Source: CAYJRR01 sp964372275 [NCBI: uncultured bacterium]
GTDB lineage: Bacteria; CAYJRR01
Assembly (NCBI GenBank): GCA_964372275.1
Contig: CAYJRR010000003.1
Location: forward strand, 1-22,191
Reading direction: 5' to 3'
Length of the DNA stretch: 22,191 bases
This document shows, piece after piece, positions 13,687-21,061 of the stretch (positions are counted from its first letter, which is position 1; every line of letters starts with the position of its first letter). The position numbers were made by a program, and so were the translations under genes. The notes below the pieces were generated by a model. It searched no databases. It saw nothing but the letters and a program-made list of their open reading frames with translations, and had not been told where the DNA came from.

Positions 13687-16479
13687 GTGGCCCCCTCCCA
13701 CAAGCCGTTCGGGAAGTACCACCTGCTGGAGAAGCTGGCGATGGGGGGGATGGCCGAGATCTTCCTGGCCCGCAACACCCAGGACCCGAATCCCGAGAAC
13801 TACCTGGCGATCAAGCGGATTCTGCCGCACTACACCGGCAACGGGCAGTTCGTCGACATGTTCATCGACGAAGCCAAGCTGACGATCCAGCTCTCGCATC
13901 CGAACATCGTTCCCGTCTTCGACCTCGGACGGATCGACGACCACTACTTCCTGGCGATGGAGTACGTCGCCGGCCAGGACCTGAAGAAGATCGCCGCGCG
14001 ATGCGCCGAGCGCGGGGTGCGGCTGGCGTTCGAGCACTCGGCCTACATCCTGGCGGAGCTGCTCAAGGGACTCGACCACGCCCACGCCAAGACCGATCCC
14101 GCGGGCCGGCTCCTCGGGATCGTGCACCGCGACGTCAGTCCCCAGAACATCCTCGTCGGCTACGACGGCACGGTGAAGATCACCGACTTCGGGATCGCCA
14201 AGGCCTCGGCGAAGCTCGACTCGACGCAGGCCGGCACGCTCAAGGGGAAGTTCGGGTACATGGCGCCGGAACAGGTCGTGGCCGGGGGGCCTCCGCTCGA
14301 CCGCCGCAGCGACGTCTTCACCGCCGGGATCGTGCTCTGGGAGTTGATCACCGGTCAGCGTCTGTTCGACGGAAAGACCGAGGTGGAGGTCCTGGAGCGC
14401 GTCCGCAAGGCGCTGATCGAGCCGCCGTCGACGATCGTGGCCGACGTGCCGCGGGAGCTGGAGCGGGTGGTGTTCAAGGCGCTGATCAAGGATCCCGCGA
14501 AGCGATACCAGACGGCGCAGGCGATGGCGGCCGATCTGACCGCCTGGCTCGACGCGGCCGCGCCGGGGTTCGGACCGCCCGATCTTCAGGCGGTGATGGA
14601 GGAGCTGTTCCCGGAGGAGCTGGAGTACGTCCGGGCCAAATGGAACGTGGGGTGGGCGACCGACGCCGCGAATGCGCCGCCCGAGGTCGCGGTCGAGGAG
14701 GAGGAGACGGTCGACGAGGAGCCCGCCGGCGGGCCGGCGGCCGGCGGTGGGCTTGCCGCCGCGGCCGCGCCGGCAGCGGGCCGCGCGCCGTCCGTCTCGG
14801 CGGCGACGGCGCCGCGCCGCGAAGCGGCGATGGCCGCCGCCAATGGAACCGTCGCCGGTGCGGCGGCGCTCGACGAAGACGCCCCCGAGCCCGAGCCGGC
14901 CGAGCCCGAGTCCGAGCCGGAAAAGGACGACTCCGCCAAACCCGAGGCGATGGAGGCCGAGCCGGTGGTGGCCGGGGCGGACGAAGACGACGAGGAGGAC
15001 CGTACCGGGAACTTTCCGGGTCCCGCCCGCGTCACGGCCCCGCCCCCGCCCCCGGCGCCGGGGGCGCGGGCGCCGGCGCCACCGTTCGTGGCGAGGCGGG
15101 GCCCGACTCCGGTCGCGGCGGCGGCCCGAGCGGTCGATGAGCCGGCGGCCGACAAGACGAACGTCGGTGTCTCGGCGATCGAGGAGAACGACCCGCTCGA
15201 CGACCCGACGATGGCGATCCAAGGACTTCCGCCACCGTCGGCGGGGCGGAGGTCGGCCATCGCGTCGCCGCCCGGATCGATCCCCGGCGGCGAGCGAACC
15301 GGGGGAAAGATCCCCTCGCCGCCGGCGGAACGTACCGGCGGGAAGATCCCGTCCCCCCCCGGAATGGCGCCCCCCGGCACGGAACGGACCGGCGGGAAGA
15401 TCCCCTCCCCACCGGCGGAGCGCACCGGCGGGAAGATTCCGTCCCCGCCAGTGGCGGAACGAACCGGTGGAAAGATCCCCTCGCCGCCCGTGGGCGAGTC
15501 GACCGGCTCGGTCACCAAGGGCGGCGCCGCGGCGCGCCCGGCGCCGCCGTCCCCGCCGGCCCGCGCCTTCTCCCCACCGGCCCCGCCACCGGCCAAGCCG
15601 AAGGGACCGGCGATTCGGTCGGCGGCCGACTTCTGGGGGGACGACGACGAGGGGGAGGACGAGTCGGGAGGCGGAAAGAGGCCGCAGGCCAACATCGACG
15701 TCGATGCGCTCGCCAGCGGCACGACGGTCGGGATCAACATGCTCCCACCCGAGAAGCCGGCGCGGAAGGATCGCGGGCCGCCCCCGAAGCCCGGCGAGGC
15801 GCCGGAGGTGCCGCGCCGGTCGGGTGGGCGAACGTTTCGGGTATGGACGTTGCTGCTGGTGCTCGGCGTCGCCGCCACCGCCGGTCTGGTCTATGCCGGG
15901 ATCGTCCCCAATCCGCTCCCCAAGCTCGGGATCGGCGTCGAACCGTCGCCGGATGGGGGGCCGTCCGCCGCCGCACCGGACGAAGCGGCGGCCACACCCT
16001 CGATCCCCGAAGCGGTCACCGAACCGCCTCGCGTGGAGGCCGCGCTCGCCGAGATCCCGATCGACTCCGATCCGCCGGGGGCGTCGGTGGCGATCGATGG
16101 AACGGCCCAGGAGGGTCGGACCCCGCTCACGGTGAAGGTGCCGGTCGGACGGCACGCGGTGACCCTCACGCTCGACGGCCACCAGCCGTTGGAGACGACG
16201 CTCGAGGTGACCGGCGCAGGACCGGGGAAACCGATCAAGCACATGCTGGTGAAGGCGGTCGCGTCGATGCGCGTCGTCTCCGTGCCGGCCGGGGCCAAGG
16301 TGTTCGCCGACGGCGAGTACAAGGGCCTCACGCCGGTGACCCTCGAAGGGCTGGAGCCGGGGAAGCCGCTGATGGTGAACGTCAGCCACCCGGGCTACAG
16401 GAAGGCGCGCCGGACGCAGGTGCCGACCGGGAATCCGACCGAGGACGTGATGCGGATCGACCTGAAGCCGGTCGATTGA
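13687..16479 (+). CDS. Transmembrane Ser/Thr protein kinase with repeat linker and two PEGA domains
   Basis: The protein is 930 aa from GTG 13687 (TTG 13681 is an alternative). Residues about 8-285 form a complete Hanks-type kinase: Gly loop LAMGGMAEIF, Lys43 in LAIKR, Asp149 in HRDVSPQN, Asp167 in TDFGIA, and YMAPEQ. It should be active. A long disordered Pro/Ala/Glu linker follows, with acidic patches and five ERTGGKIPSPP repeats (residues 536-601). A single transmembrane helix lies at about 719-740 (TLLLVLGVAATAGLVYAGIV). Two PEGA domains follow, at about 790-845 (SDPPGASVAIDG) and 863-910 (SVPAGAKVFADGEYKGLTPV), predicted outside the membrane as surface- or glycan-binding sensors. It sits directly behind ugd, with its start 10 bp after that stop and no ribosome site, so expression is coupled or leaderless. 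Substrates are unknown. Confidence 0.92.
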   Translation: MAPSHKPFGKYHLLEKLAMGGMAEIFLARNTQDPNPENYLAIKRILPHYTGNGQFVDMFIDEAKLTIQLSHPNIVPVFDLGRIDDHYFLAMEYVAGQDLKKIAARCAERGVRLAFEHSAYILAELLKGLDHAHAKTDPAGRLLGIVHRDVSPQNILVGYDGTVKITDFGIAKASAKLDSTQAGTLKGKFGYMAPEQVVAGGPPLDRRSDVFTAGIVLWELITGQRLFDGKTEVEVLERVRKALIEPPSTIVADVPRELERVVFKALIKDPAKRYQTAQAMAADLTAWLDAAAPGFGPPDLQAVMEELFPEELEYVRAKWNVGWATDAANAPPEVAVEEEETVDEEPAGGPAAGGGLAAAAAPAAGRAPSVSAATAPRREAAMAAANGTVAGAAALDEDAPEPEPAEPESEPEKDDSAKPEAMEAEPVVAGADEDDEEDRTGNFPGPARVTAPPPPPAPGARAPAPPFVARRGPTPVAAAARAVDEPAADKTNVGVSAIEENDPLDDPTMAIQGLPPPSAGRRSAIASPPGSIPGGERTGGKIPSPPAERTGGKIPSPPGMAPPGTERTGGKIPSPPAERTGGKIPSPPVAERTGGKIPSPPVGESTGSVTKGGAAARPAPPSPPARAFSPPAPPPAKPKGPAIRSAADFWGDDDEGEDESGGGKRPQANIDVDALASGTTVGINMLPPEKPARKDRGPPPKPGEAPEVPRRSGGRTFRVWTLLLVLGVAATAGLVYAGIVPNPLPKLGIGVEPSPDGGPSAAAPDEAAATPSIPEAVTEPPRVEAALAEIPIDSDPPGASVAIDGTAQEGRTPLTVKVPVGRHAVTLTLDGHQPLETTLEVTGAGPGKPIKHMLVKAVASMRVVSVPAGAKVFADGEYKGLTPVTLEGLEPGKPLMVNVSHPGYRKARRTQVPTGNPTEDVMRIDLKPVD
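15292..15489 (+). repeat. In-frame ERTGGKIPSPP repeat array
   Basis: Five perfect protein copies of ERTGGKIPSPP, four of them 11-13 residues apart, with one longer spacer (GMAPPGT). The DNA of the copies differs at many third positions, so the protein rather than the DNA has been kept. A degenerate sixth copy (ESTGSVTKGG) follows, and a cousin (DRTGNFPGP) occurs at about 15000. Confidence 0.9.
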
Positions 16480-16513
16480 CTTCCGGGGGGCGGCTCGCGT
16501 TGAATGGGGCGCT

Positions 16514-17311
16514 TTGCGCGCGTCGTTCCCGTTCCTGGTCCTGCTCTCGGCGCTGTCGGTCCTTCGCGCCGCCGCGGCGACCGAGCCGCCGACCCCGGCA
16601 GCGGTGCCGGAAGGACCGGCCGCGTCGAAACTGGCGGAAGGGGATCGCCTCCGGCTGCTCGAGTGGCAGCAGGGGAACGCGCTGAAGGCGATTCCGCTCT
16701 ACGAAGAGGCGCTCAAGGCCGGCGCCGACGAGTACGAGGTCCGCTGGCGGATCGCCTCCGCGTACTTCTGGGCCGGGGAGAACGTCACCGACGCCAAGAA
16801 GCTCGAGGAGCTGGGAAAGAAGGGGATCGAGCAGGCGGAGAAGGCGGCGGCGCTCAAGCCCGACCGCCCGGAAGGGCACTACTACACCGCCGTCTGCTGG
16901 GGGACCTATTCGCACGGGATCTCGATCCCCACGGCGCTCCTCCGGGGGGTCGAAGGGAAGTTCAAATCGGCCGCGCTGAAGGCCGAGAAGATCGATCCGT
17001 CGTTCGAGAACGGCGCCGTCCGCAACGCGCTCGGCCGCTTCTACTACGAGCTGCCGTGGCCGAAGCGCGACCTCAAGAAGTCGGCGGCGTACCTGAAGAA
17101 GAACCTCGAAGCGACCCCGTGCAACCTCCGCACGCGCCTCTACTACGCCGAGACGATCCTCAAGGCGGAGGATCCGGTCGACGGAACGTCCGCCAAGGAG
17201 GCGGCGAGGGAACACCTGCAATACGTGCTCGACCACGAGCACTGCAAGGACAACCCCGGCGACGGGGCGTTGTCGAAACGGCTGGCGTCCGAGATCCTGA
17301 AGAAACTCTAG
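16514..17311 (+). CDS. Exported TatT-like TPR protein
   Basis: The protein is 265 aa from TTG 16514. The first 22 or so residues are a signal peptide (RASFPFLVLLSALSVLRAAAA). The rest is alpha-helical TPR-like: LLEWQQGNALKAIPLYEEAL, YEVRWRIASAYFWAG, GIEQAEKAAALKPDRPEGHY, then ALGRFYYELPWPKRDLKKSA and NLEATPCNLRTRLYYAETIL. The arrangement, including the FYYELP block, resembles TatT, the periplasmic trimeric TPR component associated with some TRAP transporters. However, no TRAP permease gene is nearby, so that role is only family-based. The TTG start is weakly supported: no Shine-Dalgarno, and the upstream TTGACT (16476) and TTGAAT (16500) could form a promoter giving a near-leaderless mRNA. 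It lies 34 bp after the kinase gene and 25 bp before the acyl-CoA ligase gene. Confidence 0.68.
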   Translation: MRASFPFLVLLSALSVLRAAAATEPPTPAAVPEGPAASKLAEGDRLRLLEWQQGNALKAIPLYEEALKAGADEYEVRWRIASAYFWAGENVTDAKKLEELGKKGIEQAEKAAALKPDRPEGHYYTAVCWGTYSHGISIPTALLRGVEGKFKSAALKAEKIDPSFENGAVRNALGRFYYELPWPKRDLKKSAAYLKKNLEATPCNLRTRLYYAETILKAEDPVDGTSAKEAAREHLQYVLDHEHCKDNPGDGALSKRLASEILKKL

Positions 17312-17336
17312 AGAACCAAAAAAGGAGAGATCTGCG

Positions 17337-19130
17337 ATGGCCCGATCGGTCGGCGCGATGTTGCGTGAGAGGCTTCCGGCGCACGGTGGGGCGGACGGAC
17401 TGTTGAGCCGGGATCCGTCCGGCCGGTGGCTCGCCACGCCGTGGAGCCGTGTCGACCGAAACGTGCGCTCGCTGGCGTTGGCGATGGACGCGTTGGGCCT
17501 CAAGAAGGGGGACGCCGTCGCGATCCTCGCCAACACCCGCGAGGAGTGGACGACGATCGACGCGGCGGCGATGTCGATCGGCCTGCTGGTGGTCGGGATC
17601 TACCAGTCGAACCTCCAGGACTCGGTGGAGTACATCCTCAAGGACTGCGAGGCGAAGGCGGTCTTCGTCGAGGACAAGAAGCAGCTCGACAAGGTGCTCG
17701 CTTCCAAGGGGAACTGCCCGGCGCTGGCGCACGTCATCGGCATCCAGGCCGACGGCGTTCCGGGCGGGGGGACCAGCTATGCCCAGCTGCTGGAGAGCGG
17801 CGCCACCCTCTACGGAAGGGATCCGAAGCGATTCGACCAGCTCGTCGACGCCGTCAAGCCGACCGACCTGGCGACGCTCGTCTATACCTCCGGGACGACC
17901 GGCCTGCCGAAGGGGGCGGCCCTCTCCCACGCCAACTTCACCAGCACCTGCGAGTCGACCAAGGACGTGCTCGCGGTCCGTCCGTCCGACCGGACGGTGC
18001 TGTTCCTCCCGCTGGCGCACATCTTCGCCCGGGTGGTGCAGTTCTTCTCGATCGAGATCGGCGTGACGATCGCCTATCCGCCGTACGGGTTCACCCCCGA
18101 CCTCCTCTTCAAGTGCTTCGAGGAGGTCAAGCCGACCTTCATCGGCAGCGTGCCGCGCATCTTCGAGAAGGTGTACGCCGCCGCCAACGCCAAGTTCGCG
18201 GAGGCGACGGGCCTGAAGGCCACGATCGTCGGATTCGCCATGTCGGCCGGCCGCGAGGTCAGCCGCCTCCGTCAGCAAGGGATGGAGCCGGGCGGACTGC
18301 TCGCGCTCAAGCACGCGATCGCCAAGCGCCTCGTCTTCTCCAAGGTCAAGGCGCGGTTCGGCGGCCAGGTCCGTTTCTTCATCTCCGGCGGCGCGCCGCT
18401 GTCGCGGGAGATCGAGGAGTGGTTCCACGCCATGGACATGCTGATCCTGGAGGGGTTCGGTCTCACCGAGACGACGGCGGCGACGACCGTCAACCGGCCG
18501 GGGAAGTACAAGTTCGGGACGGTGGGGCCGGCGGTTCCGGGGACGGAGATCAAGATCGCCGAGGACGGGGAGATCCTGATCCGCGGAACCGGCGTCTTCC
18601 AGGGCTACTACAAGAAGCCCGAGGACACCGCCTCCGTGTTGACCAAGGAGGGCTGGTTCGCCACCGGCGACATCGGCGAGATCGACGCCGACGGATTCTT
18701 GCGGATCACCGACCGAAAGAAGGACCTGATCGTCACGGCGGGTGGGAAGAACATCGCCCCCCAGTACGTCGAGGCGAAGCTCAAGACGATCCCCCTCGTC
18801 TCTCAAGTGATGGTTCATGGAGACAAGCGCAAGTTCGTGTCGGCGCTGATCACCTTGAACCCCGACGAGGTGGCGAAGATGGGCTTGAGCTACGCCGACG
18901 GGGTGAAAAGCCCGGCGGTGCGCGACGTTCTGGAGAAGGCGATCAAGGAACGAAACAAGGAGCTCGAGAGCTACCAGCAGGTGAAGAAGTTCGCGGTGCT
19001 CGAGAAGGACTTCACGATCGACGCCGGGGAGTTGACGCCGACCCTCAAGGTGAAGCGAAAGGCGGTCACCGAAAAGTACAAGGCGATCCTCGACGGCTTC
19101 TACACCGAAAGCGCCTCGGACGCGGCGTGA
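17337..19130 (+). CDS. Long-chain fatty acid-CoA ligase (AMP-forming)
   Basis: The protein is 597 aa from ATG 17337, with AAGGAGAG upstream. It activates fatty acids or similar carboxylates to acyl-CoA through an acyl-AMP. Motifs in order are LVYTSGTTGLPKGAALSHAN (P-loop), LPLAHIFARV, FFISGGAPLSREIEEW, LEGFGLTETTA, EGWFATGDIGEIDADGFLRI and DRKKDLIVTAGGKNIAPQYV. A C-terminal lysine region (TPTLKVKRKAVTEKY) supplies the catalytic Lys. The overall form matches the FadD15/bubblegum long-chain group, as used by many actinobacteria and deltaproteobacteria, rather than acetyl-CoA synthetases. The actual substrate cannot be read. SCP2 and racemase-type genes follow within 500 bp, pointing to branched or sterol-like acyl groups. 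No signal peptide is present; it is probably membrane-associated on the cytosolic side. Confidence 0.92.
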   Translation: MARSVGAMLRERLPAHGGADGLLSRDPSGRWLATPWSRVDRNVRSLALAMDALGLKKGDAVAILANTREEWTTIDAAAMSIGLLVVGIYQSNLQDSVEYILKDCEAKAVFVEDKKQLDKVLASKGNCPALAHVIGIQADGVPGGGTSYAQLLESGATLYGRDPKRFDQLVDAVKPTDLATLVYTSGTTGLPKGAALSHANFTSTCESTKDVLAVRPSDRTVLFLPLAHIFARVVQFFSIEIGVTIAYPPYGFTPDLLFKCFEEVKPTFIGSVPRIFEKVYAAANAKFAEATGLKATIVGFAMSAGREVSRLRQQGMEPGGLLALKHAIAKRLVFSKVKARFGGQVRFFISGGAPLSREIEEWFHAMDMLILEGFGLTETTAATTVNRPGKYKFGTVGPAVPGTEIKIAEDGEILIRGTGVFQGYYKKPEDTASVLTKEGWFATGDIGEIDADGFLRITDRKKDLIVTAGGKNIAPQYVEAKLKTIPLVSQVMVHGDKRKFVSALITLNPDEVAKMGLSYADGVKSPAVRDVLEKAIKERNKELESYQQVKKFAVLEKDFTIDAGELTPTLKVKRKAVTEKYKAILDGFYTESASDAA

Positions 19131-19194
19131 GCATGGCGCCGCGATCCGATCGGGCCCGATCCGACCGGAACCCGACCTGCCGTGCGGTCGCAGT

Positions 19195-19207
19195 AACGCA
19201 GTGCGTT
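19195..19207. promoter_or_regulatory. Inverted repeat over the SCP2 promoter -35 box
   Basis: AACGCA-G-TGCGTT, a perfect 6+6 bp inverted repeat with a one-base centre, whose right arm enters the TTGACA at 19206. CGCAGT is also directly repeated (19189-19194 and 19197-19202). This is a good position for a repressor; the regulator is unknown. Confidence 0.4.
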
Positions 19208-19234
19208 GACAGGGGCGCGGATCGCCATTAGGCT
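19206..19234 (+). promoter_or_regulatory. Strong sigma70-type promoter of the SCP2-racemase operon
   Basis: TTGACA (19206-19211), exactly 17 bp, then TAGGCT (19229-19234). The -35 is perfect and spacing is ideal. The transcript would begin near 19241, leaving a leader of about 39 nt before ATG 19280. Confidence 0.65.
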
Positions 19235-19252
19235 GTCTCGTCCGGCGTTGAC

Positions 19253-19266
19253 TGAATTATCATTCA
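19253..19266. promoter_or_regulatory. TGAAT-N4-ATTCA inverted repeat in the SCP2 leader
   Basis: A perfect 5+5 bp inverted repeat (TGAAT TATC ATTCA) just downstream of the predicted transcript start and before the AAGGAG site. TGAAT/ATTCA half-sites resemble those bound by Bacillus-type (TetR-family) FadR regulators of fatty acid use. The match is short and the comparison is from memory, so it is only suggestive. Confidence 0.35.
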
Positions 19267-19279
19267 CAAGGAGCCCGCC

Positions 19280-19621
19280 ATGACCGAAGCCGCCGCCCCG
19301 CTCACCCCCAAGCAGATCTTCGAGGAGCGCATCCACACCCGCCTCCAGTCCGACCCGGCCAAGGCCAAGGCGATCAACGCCGTCTACCAGTTCGACCTCA
19401 CCGGCGACAATGGCGGAACCTGGACGATCGACCTTCCCCAGGCGCAGGTCGTCGCCGGTCCGGCGGGCAAGGCGCAGTGCACGATCACCGTCTCGTCGAA
19501 CGACTTCGTCGACATCATCTCGGAAAAGCTCAACCCGCAGATGGCGTTCCTCCAGGGCCGCCTGAAGGTGGCGGGGGACATGAGCCTCGCCCTGAAGCTC
19601 AGCTCGGTCCTCAAGGGGTAG
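19280..19621 (+). CDS. SCP2 sterol-carrier domain protein
   Basis: The protein is 113 aa from ATG 19280, with AAGGAG 7 nt upstream. The whole protein is one SCP2 domain: an N-terminal helix (KQIFEERIHTRLQSDPAKAK), VYQFDLTGDNGGTWTID, then QCTITVSSNDFVDIISEKLN and MAFLQGRLKVAGDMSLALKL. Such domains bind lipids or acyl-CoAs in a hydrophobic tunnel and in bacteria often occur alone, carrying or presenting hydrophobic substrates to partner enzymes. Its own promoter lies upstream, and its stop overlaps the next start by one base, so it is cotranscribed with the racemase-type gene. Lys- and Asp-rich ends and the lack of a signal peptide indicate a soluble cytosolic carrier. Ligand identity is unknown; context favours branched acyl-CoA or sterol-derived acids. 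Confidence 0.93.
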   Translation: MTEAAAPLTPKQIFEERIHTRLQSDPAKAKAINAVYQFDLTGDNGGTWTIDLPQAQVVAGPAGKAQCTITVSSNDFVDIISEKLNPQMAFLQGRLKVAGDMSLALKLSSVLKG

Positions 19622-20838
19622 TGGTACCGCTCGCCGGGATCCGTGTCCTCGACCTGACCCGGCTCCTGCCCGGTCCGTTCGCCACGCTGTGCCTGGTCGA
19701 TCTCGGCGCGGAGGTGATCCGCGTCGAGTCGCCCGGGGACGAAGACCTGGTACGCGCGATCCCGCCGGCGCACGCCGCGACGGACGGCGGGCCGGCGGTG
19801 GGGGCGCTGTTCGCCGCGCTCAATCGCGGCAAACGAAGCATCGTCCTCGACCTGAAGTCGGCCGGCGGCGCCGAGACGCTGCTTCGCCTGGCGGAGCGCG
19901 CCGACGTCGTGGTCGAAGGGTTCCGGCCCGGTGTCCTCGACCGCCTGGGGATCGGTTGGGAGCGGTTGCACGCGCGCAACCGGCGCCTGTCGCTCTGCTC
20001 GCTGTCGGGCTACGGCCAGAGCGGACCGCTGCGCGATCGCGCCGGCCACGACCTGAACTACGAGGCGCTCGCCGGGGTGTTGGGGATCGGCGGCCCGGCC
20101 GACGGCCCGCCCGCGCACGCGGGGATTCCGATCGCCGACCTGGCGGCGTCGCTCACCGCCGTCGGCTCGATCCTGGCGGCGCTTCTGGCCCGCGAGCGGG
20201 CGGAGCTCGCATCGCCGGGTTCCGGCCGCGGCACCTGCCTCGACGTGTCGATGTACGACGCCGCGTTGTCGCTGATGACGCTGCACCTGGCGGGGCAGCT
20301 CGCAGGCGAGACGATGCGGCGGGGGGCCGCGGCGCTCTCCGGCAAGGACCCGAACTACCGGGCCTATCGGACCCGCGATGGGCGGTGGCTCGCGGTGGCC
20401 AACCTGGAGCCCAAGTTCTGGCGGCGCTTCGTCGAAGCGGTGGGGCGCGAGGATCTCGCGCACGAGGCGCTTCGCGCCATGGGCGATCCCGAGGCCCGCC
20501 GCCGCCTGCACGACGAGCTGGAACGGCTCATCGCCTCCCGGACCCTCGCGGAGTGGCGGGAGCGACTCGACGGCGCCGACGCCTGCGTCGAGCCGGTGCT
20601 GGAGGGGGAGGAGGTCCTCGCCCACCCGCACGCGCAGGCGCGTGGCGCCGTGCTCCGGATCGACGATCCGCGCCTCGGGACGATCGACGTTCCGCGCACC
20701 GCCTTCCGTCCTTGGTCGGCGGCGGTGGCGGGAGGGCCGGTGGCGCGGACCGGCGAGGACGGCGAGGCCGTCCTGCGCGAGGCCGGGTTTTCGGCCGACG
20801 AGATCGGCCGATTGCGCCGCGAACGGGTCCTCGGCTAA
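19621..20838 (+). CDS. Alpha-methylacyl-CoA racemase-type CoA-transferase family III protein
   Basis: The protein is 405 aa. GTG 19621 overlaps the SCP2 stop by one base, with AAGGGG just upstream. The fold is that of the CaiB/BaiF family (VPLAGIRVLDLTRLLPGPFA, RGKRSIVLDLKS, VEGFRPGVLDRLG, SLSGYGQSGPLRD). The active-site pattern fits racemases rather than transferases: His143 in AGHDLNYEAL, Asp173 in PIADLAASL and Glu263 in NLEPKFW correspond to His126, Asp156 and Glu241 of mycobacterial MCR, and ADACVEPVLEGEEV also matches that group. It would interconvert R and S 2-methylacyl-CoA so that beta-oxidation can continue. A CoA-transferase role remains possible. Neighbours SCP2 and an acyl-CoA ligase agree with branched-chain or sterol side-chain breakdown. 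Confidence 0.88.
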   Translation: MVPLAGIRVLDLTRLLPGPFATLCLVDLGAEVIRVESPGDEDLVRAIPPAHAATDGGPAVGALFAALNRGKRSIVLDLKSAGGAETLLRLAERADVVVEGFRPGVLDRLGIGWERLHARNRRLSLCSLSGYGQSGPLRDRAGHDLNYEALAGVLGIGGPADGPPAHAGIPIADLAASLTAVGSILAALLARERAELASPGSGRGTCLDVSMYDAALSLMTLHLAGQLAGETMRRGAAALSGKDPNYRAYRTRDGRWLAVANLEPKFWRRFVEAVGREDLAHEALRAMGDPEARRRLHDELERLIASRTLAEWRERLDGADACVEPVLEGEEVLAHPHAQARGAVLRIDDPRLGTIDVPRTAFRPWSAAVAGGPVARTGEDGEAVLREAGFSADEIGRLRRERVLG

Positions 20839-20842
20839 GACT
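20812..20842 (+). promoter_or_regulatory. Possible leaderless promoter for the small membrane protein
   Basis: TTGCGC (20812-20817), 18 bp, then TAAGACT (20836-20842), with ATG 20849 six bases further on and no ribosome site. The TAA is also the stop codon of the racemase gene, so chance is possible. The same boxes occur before rnhB. Confidence 0.3.
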
Positions 20843-20848
20843 CCCCTC

Positions 20849-21061
20849 ATGTCGACGGGCGCCGCCATGTCGGAGCTGGCTCGTGCCTTTTGGGCCGAGC
20901 ACCGCATCGACCTCGCCGCGACGGCCCTGGCGATGCTCATCATCTACGTGATCACCGGCGTGTTGAGCGGTGCGATCCGGCGGCGTCGGTCCCACATTCG
21001 TCGCCTCGGGCCGGCGGCCGGCGTCGGGCCTGCAGCCGATTCCACCGAAGGGGAGGCGTAA
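20849..21061 (+). CDS. Small single-helix membrane protein, unknown function
   Basis: The protein is 70 aa from ATG 20849 (ATG 20867 is possible, giving 64 aa). After a short acidic/aromatic start (ELARAFWAEHRIDL), one strong transmembrane helix is seen (AATALAMLIIYVITGVLSGA). It is followed by RRRRSHIRR and a flexible Gly/Ala tail. By the positive-inside rule the C-terminus faces the cytosol. I recognise no family. It sits 10 bp after the racemase gene and directly abuts the alpha/beta hydrolase gene (its TAA is followed at once by GTG), so it is probably cotranscribed and could anchor or modulate the lipid-active enzymes. No Cys or His cluster hints at a metal or redox role. The GGGGAGG before its stop serves as the ribosome site of the next gene. 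Confidence 0.6.
   Translation: MSTGAAMSELARAFWAEHRIDLAATALAMLIIYVITGVLSGAIRRRRSHIRRLGPAAGVGPAADSTEGEA

Noticed and set aside
15292-15489. Repeat array as a possible CRISPR or satellite
   Set aside because: Repeats are in frame, differ at third codon positions and encode a regular peptide inside the kinase.
13678-16389. Very long open frame on the minus strand across the kinase gene
   Set aside because: Arg/His-rich shadow in GC-rich DNA with no family motifs; the plus strand encodes a complete kinase with all catalytic residues.
19145-19165. ATCGGGCCCGAT palindrome after the acyl-CoA ligase gene as terminator
   Set aside because: Short palindrome without a loop or T-run; chance is likely at this base composition.
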